Assembly (NCBI GenBank): GCA_037954325.1
Contig: JBBMNZ010000026.1
Coordinates: forward strand, 270,001-334,000
Source: Fistularia commersonii
Taxonomy: Eukaryota > Chordata > Actinopteri > Syngnathiformes > Fistulariidae
DNA: 64,000 nucleotides
Direction: 5' to 3'
Program-made: the position numbers and the translations under genes
Shown: piece by piece, positions 34,073 through 44,100 of the stretch
Layout of the letters: every line of letters begins with the position of its first letter
Numbering within the stretch: the stretch's first letter is position 1
The notes under the pieces: generated by a model
Database searches by the model: none
Seen by the model: only the letters and a program-made list of their open reading frames with translations
What the model was told of the DNA's origin: nothing

Positions 34073-36814
34073 ACAAGCGTCTGGATTTTTTTTTAACAGG
34101 CTGTAACTTTAACATGAAACAAGTCATCAAGATGAGGGAGATAATACACACACACACACACACACCAGCAGCAACTGGTGTGAGATAAAGACAAAGACGG
34201 ACTACACACAAACAGACAGACAGACACACACACACACACACACACAGTGTGTTCCTGACCGTATGGGGGCTTGGTGAGGTTGAGGCAGAGCAGATGATAG
34301 GCTTTAGGACAGTCCTTGCGGTCGCACATCACCAGCTCTCCTCCTTCTCCGCAGCAGAAGCAGAAGTACTCGTGTGTGTGTTTCCCCTCCAGACGCAGCT
34401 TCCGCTTCTTCTGCTTCAGCTTGGCGTTGCGGGCCTTCTCCTCCTTCTCCATCACCACGGCGCTCTGCGGGACAGGGTGGGGGGGCTGAGTACCGCCGGC
34501 GGGTCCCCCTTCGCCGGAGGAGACCCGGCTCCCGCAGATCCCGCTCGTTTCCCGCCGGTCTTCGGCTCGTTCGCCGTCGCCGAACCCGTCTAAACACGCT
34601 TCCTGCCGTCTCTGCTTCCGACGCGCGCCGTGTAGCCATATTTCCCGCTTTGAAAAGAAGTTGTGTTTGAGGTCAGAGGACGAGGAGCGTCTCTCCAGGT
34701 CTTACCGTGGGCTGGACCCCCAGGAACCCGGAGCAGTTGTCCGAGCCGCAGTGGCAGGACGTCCGCCTGTTGCCGACGCAGTGCAGGTTGTAGTTGAAGG
34801 TCAGCTCGGCGCCTGCGGGGACACGGGACGCCGTCAGACGGCAGGACGGCGAAGCCCCGCTTGACGTTCTCCCGCGGACTCACCGCACTCGATGTCGCAG
34901 AGGGCGAAGAGGCCGATGCGAACGTCCCCGTTGACCGTCCACTTCTGGGTCTCGCAGTTCGGGCTGCAGCTGTGGTTCATGAAGCGGGACGAGTTTCCTT
35001 TGGGCCCGGCGTCGATCACCCGGTCCTGCGGGGGACAGCGGAGGTCAGGGGGCGCCGCCTGAGCGCAGGAGAGCGCCGGGGGGCCAGAACGTCTCCCCCC
35101 ACACCTTTACCTTGGTGAGCGTGAGCATGTAGAAGTTGGTCACGTGGTTTTCATGGGCGCGTTTGATTCGCTGCTGGCACTCCTCCGAGTCGATGACCTC
35201 GCCCACGTACTCGGTCACAAAGTCCCCCTGCGGGAGGCAGACGGACGCCTGAGCACATCGGAGTCGTCTCCTTATGTTAAATACATAGAATAGCACAAAG
35301 TCAAAGGGCTCCTGCCAAGAGGACAGGAACCAAGAGTGTGAGAAGGTTCAGAACGGATGAGGCGGTCCAGGCTGGAGGTCACGCTTGTGGGTGACAAGCG
35401 GCGCCTGCCAGAACGCTTCTTTCCTGGCGTCGCCAGAGCCGGAGCGGCGGCGTCTTCTCCTGCTTCCACACATCCGGACCGGCGGTGACCGGCCGCCGGA
35501 AGCGACGGCTCCGGAGGACCTTCTTCTTCTTGCAAAGAACTCGACAGACGGGAGGCCCGAGCCGACACGCACCTTCCTGAGAGCCCGCTTGGCCCGGAGG
35601 CCCCAGCCTCGGCCCTCCGTCTTCATCACCTCCGTGTCCGCGTACAGCCGCTTGGAGAAGCACTGGTTCTCGCAGCTGTCTCCCGCAGGACACACCTGCA
35701 GGCCGGGAGACAACGGGTTCAGGGAGGAACGTAGCGCTGAGCCTCAGAAGGCCTCGGAGGAGCGCAAACGTGGCCACGGACCTGCGGGTGACACTCGTAC
35801 TGCAGCATGCGGTTCAGACACTGGGACTCCAGGCTGCAGGGGTGCTCGTCCGTCGGCCGGCAGTTGCACCGCGGGATTTCTGACAGGTCGGCCACGTGCA
35901 TCTGCACTTTCCCCACCGGTTTGTTGGCCTGACGAGGGACACCGCGACAGCCATGTGAGGGGCGGAGGCAAACGGCGAGACGGACGCGGCTTCTGGCGGA
36001 CACTCATAAGAAGATCTGGGTATCGGACGGCGAAGGCGAGTCACGGGCCCGTTCGTCTCCGGTCTGAGGATTCCCTCACAGACAAACATCGGCCGCGAGA
36101 AGCGGACGGCCGGAGGGAAGATCTACCCCGTGATTGACGGCCGCCTGTCCATCAACACGGAGGCCCCGCTTTACCTTCTCGCCAGAATGCGTTGATTCAT
36201 TAAACAAAAAGGCGACGAGACATATTTGCGACCCGCCTGTGGCCGAATCTGCTTTTTATACGCTACGATCTGAGCGGCGCCGCGAGCAGGAGACACGGCG
36301 CCTCCAGAGGAGGGGACAATCAGGACGGGCTGAGGGAACACCTCCTGCAGAGCCACAGCGGCGACCCGTCCCTCAGAAACCTGACAGTACGTGTGCGTCA
36401 CGTGCACGGAGGCGGCTCTACCTTGATGAACTTGTAGGGCGGAGGTTTCCGGGAGTTGCGTTCCTGCTCCAGGGCCTCCCTGCTTTCCCTCTGGGCCTTG
36501 AGTTCCTGGAAGCGGCGAGCCGCTTCTTCCAGAGCTGAAAGGCAGACGGGGTCTCAGAAAGCGTCCGCACCGGGTTTCGGCCCGGCGCCGAACAGCTTTC
36601 GGAGCAGGTACCTTTCTTAAAGGTCTTGTTGATGTTGATTTGACCGGTGACAAAGTTCTTGTCGTTCTCCACGTAGGGGAAGACGCGGCCCTGGTTGATC
36701 CAGTAGTAGTCATGGGAACCGAAGAAGAACACAGGGAAGTCGCCAATGTCGTGGCGCAGGCTCTGGATGTTGGACGGCACCAGACGGGGGTTGCAGATCT
36801 CCGCCGGCCACCAC
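33229..36814 (-). other. nsd3: NSD3 exons 16-24: PWWP2, AWS, SET, post-SET, last PHD
   Basis: Exons 5' to 3': 36612-36814 (PWWP2, starts RWWPAEICNPR), 36422-36534, 35782-35928 (AWS, IPRCNC), 35573-35695, 35111-35227 (SET, GDFVTEYVGE), 34884-35025 (FMNHSCSPNCETQKW, the NHSC cofactor-binding box), 34706-34812 (ELTFNYNL and post-SET CHCG..NCSGFLG), 34260-34464 (PHD, CGEGGELVMCDRKDC), 33229-33497 (end of the Cys/His finger; stop 33229-33231). The C-terminus after the finger differs from mammals. Confidence 0.93.
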
Positions 36815-38131
36815 CTGCAGGCGGAGAGGGAGGGACGCCGATTCAACCAATCGCTGCCAGAATCCAAGGAGACAGGAAAGCGTGGGCCTGGACTCCGGCC
36901 CTCCGGCCCTCGTCTCACCGGGGTTTACTCTGATCTCACACAGCTAAGACCACGCATTACAGAGCAGCGCCTTTCTGCTGGAAAGGCCTGCACTGAGGGC
37001 CGGACCACCACCAGGCGCAGGGCCTGAGGGGGTCTGAGGGGGTCTGAGCGGGTCTGATGGGGTCTGACGGGGCCTGAGGGGGTCTGAGAGGGTCTGACGG
37101 GGTCTGAGGGGGCCGGGGGGGGGTCTGCACAAGCCCTGCACATCTGTGACTGTTCATTGGACACGTTTTGACCCAAAGATTTGACAAGGTTTTCAGCTGA
37201 GTTCTACCGAAGAGATCTAAACCGTTTGCGCTTTGTGAGTTCAGGCAGATGTTTCACATACTTGTTCTCGTGTTGTGTTGTTGTGTTGTTGTGGCCCCGC
37301 GGAGCGAGCGTCCGGCAGCCGCACAGATGGACGAGTCAAATGATTATATTTACAAGGATAAATTCAGCTTCTTTCAGGAGAATGTCTGACAACCGGTTCG
37401 GAGCTCGATTGTATTCCAAAGTATGTTCTTCAGCCGGATCCTGTCAATGATCCGATTATCAACAAATGACGACGACCTGCGTCCAGGCCGATGGCCCCGC
37501 CCCCTTTTTGAAACCCCGCCGCTCACATTGCTGGCCTCCGCCCTGCTCGGACCAGGGGACGGATCCCTCGGCGCAATCGAAGTACTTTAGGTCGGAGCTC
37601 CGGCTTCCGGTCGCTGACATAAAGACGTGTGAATGATCTGATTCCATCTGTTGTGGAATGAGCGCGTTGGGAAAGTCACGATTTCCGTTTCCATGTGACA
37701 AGCGCTCCTCTGCAGCACTTAAGAGTTGGTTGCTCATGCAGAGGAGACGAAGGTTTTGCAGACACTGACCCCCGGCGTGCGGCGGCGCCGACCCAGGCGG
37801 AAGCACAGGTCACCTCTCTTATTATATACGCTTCCATTTAGACGGCACGGACTCCCTGTCTCATCAGGCATGCACCGCCGCGGTGGATCCCGTCTTATCG
37901 GAGCAGCGGGATGGCTCTTTCGGTTTGCTCGGCCACAGGCGCTCCCACGCTCCCCGCGTACCTGTAGTTGCCCAGTTTGACCCAGACAATTTGTTTGTAG
38001 TGAGGCTTCTTCCCCGCCCTGCAGTCGCTGCAGGACCACGGCCCCTCCGGCATCTCCATCTCCAGACACTCCGGGTGGAAGGAAGCCGGGCACGAGTCGC
38101 AGCACAGCAGCTTGCCTCCTGTATTTGTATG

Positions 38132-38184
<53 letters not shown>

Positions 38185-41100
38185 TGGGTGTGCAGAGAGA
38201 GGAGGAGTGCACAATTAGATGATGCACAGAAACACCTGGACAAACTCTGAATCTCATTTGCAGACAAGCCTAGGCAAGCTATCCCTGCAGCACTGAGGTG
38301 GTCAGAGGCAGCGTGAAAGCGAGGTCTCGCCGCTTCTAGGACGGCGAGGAGACGCTGCGTGGAAAAACCTAAAGCTGCTGTGGTGACCTCTGCTAGCTAC
38401 GGTGTTTTCCTGAAGGCTCCCGTGGAAGCCGCGCTGCATGAAAGAGGCTGAAATGGCCGGAAGCCCTTGGACGGGCTCTCCGGTTCCTACGAGACTTTTA
38501 CAGCGTGTCTGGCAATCAGATTCAGAGCTCTGGTCCGAGGCCAGAACGGGGAACACATGCAGCGGCAGCGGCAGCGGCACACCACTCCAATCAGCCAGCG
38601 AGTTAACGACAGATCGGGGCCGTATTAAAACAAATTATGGGCAAAAAGCAGGCATGCAGTCCTGCCGGTGAAGCAAAGTTTCCCCGTCACATTAAAACCG
38701 CGTCCCGCTCCGACCAGCTTGCATGGAATCCCTCCGGGTGTTGGATGTTGCCGCGTGCTTCGCGTGTCTTTATCAAATGCTTTGCCAACAGCGGGGCATT
38801 CAAACGGCGCGGGGCCGTGACTTTGACGTTTGCTTTTCGAGCGAATTCCATCCAAGGCGGGTCCGGGACACGGAGGTGAGCGGGACTGACATTTCATCTG
38901 ACGTTTTCGGTCCAAAATAAAAACCGTCTCGCGGTCGGCATTAAAGAGGGTGACAAATCAAAAACAAGCCCAGAGTGCTCAAGCAGAAAAGCGGTGCACC
39001 TCCAGCGGCGGCGAGCTCCACAAACCACACAGAACGGGATCTACCCCAGAGGATCCGGCGCCACGGCGCGGGACAGAAACCGACCCGCTGCCAGCAGGCC
39101 CGGCCTCCGCGGAGACCGGGCCTTTTCATCCATCTCCCGTTACGGCATGTTAATGGCGGAGACATTTGTCCTTGAATAAACCTCCGTCACAATGGGCCTC
39201 GTGCAAGAATCACCCGCCCGTCGTCGGCCGAGCGGATCGCCATGCCTCGTTCACACCCTCGGGGCGGGGCCAGGTGTGAATGGCGCACCTGTCGCGACGG
39301 GCCGAGCGTGTGAATGACGATCCTCCTCCCGTTGTGACGACGCGCCGCCTCGGCGGTCCGGAGGAGCGCGTTTGCTTTGCGCCGGGTACTTTTAGCATCG
39401 TTCCCTCCTTTGCGGGGGTCCCCGGAGGCCGCCCGGCGAAAATACCTGCGCTCGGCCACCGGGCGCAGGCTTTCCGCCTTTGTCGAAGCCAAGGCGACGC
39501 TCCGGCGCGGCGGCCGAACCGGACCTCGACAACGGGCGGTCGGCGGAGCGAAGGCGGCTCCGGTGATTTTGCATCGGGCCCATTGTCGTCTGTTAATGTG
39601 TTAGGGATTAGGCTTCGTTGCACCGCTCTGCGCTGAAATTAACTGCGGGTTCAACCAGTTAATAACGTTGCATCTCAAGGCTTTGAAATAAAGAGTTGCA
39701 TACAGACAGGGGGAAACTACAGGGGGACGGGAGCAGGCACAGGACAAACACAGACCAGTGGGACAAAGGAGAAAGAGAAAAACTGTTCAGTTACCTTTCC
39801 CAACATTCTTTTTGGTAGCTGACGAAGGAGAGGGAATCATAGGTAATTTCAACTCAGCACGATTTGACTCAGTCAGAAGGTAGTGGGACTTATAGGCATA
39901 TGAACTTAATATGGTGTCAGTAAGGTCTTGCACTAACAGCCCTACACAAGACACACAGGAAGAGACGGGGGTGAGCCGCAGTCAAACTCCAAATTAGCCA
40001 AATTTCACAAAGTAGAAAAAACAAATGTGTCTCAGGCGCACGGACACACACACACACGCGCACGCACGCACGCACACGCACACACACACACACGCACACA
40101 CAGACGGACAGACATGCTCGCATGCACGCACACACAAACACACACGTGTACACTGTAAACACAAGAAAGAAACAGGTAAAACAAGGTTTGCCCCGACGCA
40201 AGTGGCCAAACAGAGCACTCGACTTATGGGACGGGTCTGGCGTCGCTTCCGGGGCGGACCGAGGTCCTCCGGGCCTCCGCAAGCGGGAGGGAATGGCGTT
40301 TTTTGGACCGAGTGCCGCGCGTCAGCCCGGATCGCTCATCCTATTGGTGTCGTAATGAAAAGACAAGCGTTATATTTCACCGCGCCGCTTTTCGCCCGCC
40401 GGCGCAGACTATCAAACATGTTCAAATTCACCGCGGCTGCATCCAAAAACCGTCGCGGCTCCCAGATCGGGTCCCGGACGGAAAGCTACGGCCGCCGGGG
40501 GCAACCTGGGGCCGCCAGGAGCCACCGGGGGCCTCCGGGTTCTGGTTTGGCGCTACGTGCGAGTCAGACCGTCTTTGTCGAGACTGGAATCGGCCAGCGA
40601 GCGGCGGAAGCAAACCCACGACCGACAAGATCCGCCCGCTCCGGGCCGCAGCGGGCCGGCGGCTGCGGGAGAGGAAGGCTGTTAGTGTGTGCGGCGCCGG
40701 GGGGCGGGGCTTACCTCGGGCGCACAGGAAGCACCAGCCCACGTTGACGGGGGAGGTGAGCAGGCCGTTCCTCTTGGTGCTGCCGTGGCTGCTGCAGATC
40801 ATGATGTGATGCGTGAGGACCACGCTGCCCGCCGCCACGCAGCTGTCGCCCGTGTGGTAGGCCACCGGGCAGCGGATGCAGCGCATCAGACGACCTGCGA
40901 GGCAGAGGAGACGGACGCGTTTGTCTGGTGCCGCCGAGGCACGCCACGCCACGCCACGCCACGCCACGCCGCTCCACTCTGAGGTTTCAAATCACGCGGG
41001 CCAGCGCTTCGCCCCAACCGGAGCCCTGCCTCACGCTGCAAATATGATCTGCACGCCGTTTTTCTATCCTGAAATTTGCTTTCCGGTGTGCTTTGGGACA

Positions 41101-44100
41101 TCAGTCTGCTGGCTTTGAGGTGCGGCAGGACCTCAGCTCCCGGTCCCTCCTCTCAGCAGGTGTGGTAATTAGATCACCTCGAACGTCCTCCCGTCTGCAG
41201 GTGAACATCTCCCGCTTCAGGCTGAGTGTGTCGTCTGACATGAGGACGTGTGTGTTCCCGCCGAGCAAAACACGATATTCATATGGATCGTTGAATTCTT
41301 TGCGAGGACGAGCCGTCTTCTTTTAAAGGAGCCCGGAGAAGTTGGGCCGGCGGAGACAGATTCACTTTGGCGGTGATACGAGCGCGAGCGGATCACGTGC
41401 GCTGAGAGGAGCGACCGGACGGCGGCCCCGGCTCCTCCCAAGAGGCGTTCCACACACAGTTACCTTTGCCGGCCCGCTGCAGGTCTCGCTCCAGGCAACA
41501 GGTGGAGCAGATGTGCTGAGGGCAGCAGAAGCCTCCGGCCGAGCCGCCGGTGGTGCCCGGCAGCTTCCGCACGCAGTCGTCGTGGTAGTAACAGCCGCAT
41601 CCGGACACGGAGCAGCGCGTCACCTCCCGGCCCGCCGTCTTACAGCCAAAACACTGGTGGTTCCCTGGACAGAGGTTCACAGCGTCTGACCGCCGCGCCG
41701 AAGCCACGGGGTCCGGCTCGGCTCGGCTCGGCTCGGCGGCCTTCTCACCATTTCGACATTCCAGGCAGGTGAACCTGCCCTCGGGCGGCGACGTCAGACC
41801 CAAACACTCCAGGTGAAACTGTCTGCCGCAGTCGCCTTCGCACACCACCAGGCCCTCTCCGTACGCCTCGCAGATCTACAGGCAGATCCTCACGGGTCAG
41901 AACCTTCAAAGGTTCGCCGGACGAGCGAGGCTCCCCCGGGAGTCCGGCTCACCTGGCACACCGTGTCCCCCTTCCCGGAGCCGCCGTCCTGTCGAGACAG
42001 GCCGGAGTCCACGGACTGGGTGTCCGAGGCGTCGGCGTCTGCGGCCGCCGGGCTGTCGAGGCTCTTCCCGAAGAGGCCCTGTGAGGAGACGGGACACCCG
42101 GTGAGAAGATCTTCTGGGGATTCCAGGAGTGTTACTGGAGGGGGAACGGAGGGATGGACGTTCTCGGCGGGCCGAGGACGCTTCAGCGTCCCGTTTCGTT
42201 CCTCTCGGCCTACAACCTCCGGAAACCCCTTTAAGGCCACACGCCGGAGACGTGCGGCGCCTCACGGTCGCGGGAAGCCGAGGCGATCTGTGGACGACCA
42301 CACGTCGTCCTCGCGCGTCTGTCCTCACCTGCGGGTCGTTGAGGCCCCGCGAGTCCGAGTCCGAGGTGTCCCGGTACTGCGACGACGCCATCTCCACATC
42401 CGTCGACGCTCTGCTCCGCTTCTTCAGGGGCTTGCAGGCGTCCGAGATCTCGCTGGCTCCTGAGGGGGGAGGGACTTCGTAAAAAGATGTGCTTTTTTTA
42501 AAAAAAAAAGAACACAAGATTTGTGACGGACGGTGTGGATGAGGGGCTCGTTACCTTTCTGGGAGCCCGTCCTCAGGGTGGTCTCGGGAGCCGTCTCCGC
42601 CTGCGGTCGACACACAGTCAGCTCGCGCTCGGTGGACGGAACGGAAGACAACGCAACGCGAGCCAAGGAAACCTCCCCACGGTGTTACTGCTTTATTGCA
42701 CAAATATACTGCGGTGGCCAGTTACACATTTGATACGCGTTCGTTCGTTCGTCCCCGGGTTTCTCGGACAGCGAGGGTCAGAGCGGCGCTCGGTCCGGCC
42801 GGGTCCTGCTGCTTCCGGGCTCATTCAGGGCTGACAGGGAAACACCCATACCTGTTCCTTTTTGGTTTTCTTTTTGGGGACGGGGTCGCCGCCTCTCTCC
42901 GACTCGGACCGGCTCCGGACCGACCGCCGCTGCTGCAGCTTCCTCTCCTGGGAGGCTGGAGATCCAAGAGAAGATGGAGGCTTTGGTCAAAGTGGCTTCA
43001 TGCAGCGTGCATGTGTGTGTGTGTGTGTGTGTGTGAGAGACAGACCGTTGGGGCTGCTGTTGGGGGAGCCCGGGGAGGACGCCGGCTGCATCCCTCCCTC
43101 CTCGCTCCTCCGGCTGGCAGGGGATTCTCTCCTCTCCTCCCCGTCTTCCTCCATGTCGTCGGCGTCGTCCTCCTCCTCCGGGCTGGGCTCGGGTTTGGCT
43201 CTGTGGTCCTGCCGACAACAGCATCGGCCGGTTGGACGGCGGCCGGGATAAGCGCCGGCGGACATCGGCGTCGGCGGGGCCGGACCCACCTCGGGGGAGC
43301 AGTAGCCCAGGTCGGGCTGCCGGGCTTCTCTCTCCACCCTCTCCTCCTTCTCCTCCTCCTTCTTGGGAGAGGGAGCCGCCTTCTTTTGCAGGAGAGGCCA
43401 GTCACACTTGGTAATCTCCACGTTCAGCCTCTTCATGGTGATGGACAGAGGCAGCAGCTTTCTGGCGGCCGCTGTTTTCCAGGCCCGGACGGGCGGAGGA
43501 GAATCCTGTCTGGTCCGCGCCTCGGACCCGGGGTGTTGGGGGGAGCCGGTCGCGTCGGCGTCCCCCTTCTGGCTCTTCTCCTCGCCGGACGCCTGCAGGC
43601 TCCCGCCGTCCTCCGCGTTGGAGACGCTGCACTGTCTCCGCGGCAGCTGGCGCCGCGGCGGCATCTCCCGCTCGGGTGACTTCACCCCCTCTTCCTTCTT
43701 ACCGGTCGAGCCGCTGGAGCGCCGGTTTCGTTTCTCCGCCTTGACGCCGGGTTTCTTGGTGGCCGCGGCGTCATTGGGGACGGGATCCACGTAGATGAAG
43801 GTGTAATTGTCGATCCTCTCCTGCCGCGTCATTAAGAAGGCGTCCTCGGCGTGGCCCACGCCCACCTCCCACTGAGCACGCTCCCGCTGAGGGATGGGCT
43901 TCAGGAGCTGCGGGGAGAGCGGCCGTTAGAGAGAGGATTCATGGACGCCGGCGGAGACGCTGCACTCGCTGGGTTGCAAACAGCACGTTTGCATGTATCT
44001 GAGCAGGTCGGTTCCGAGCAGCCGGTCAGGAGGAACATCACGGGAGGAACGTCACCGGAGGAACGTCACGGCCACAACTGCTCCGAGGGACGCTGTCATT

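Larger units (their letters stand above)
37962..42459 (-). other. nsd3: NSD3 exons 9-15: PHD cluster
   Basis: Exons: 42329-42459 (ISDACKPLKKRSRASTDVEM), 41953-42078, 41749-41875 (PHD start ICEAYGEGLVVCEGDC), 41464-41664 (second finger, CFGCKTAGREVTRCS), 40715-40894 (CIRCPVAYHTGD), 39795-39941, 37962-38118 (LLCCDSCPASFHPECL, running into VKLGNYR of PWWP2). Zinc ligands are in the expected order. The exon at 39795-39941 has no zinc ligands and is unusually AT-rich for this gene. Confidence 0.92.
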
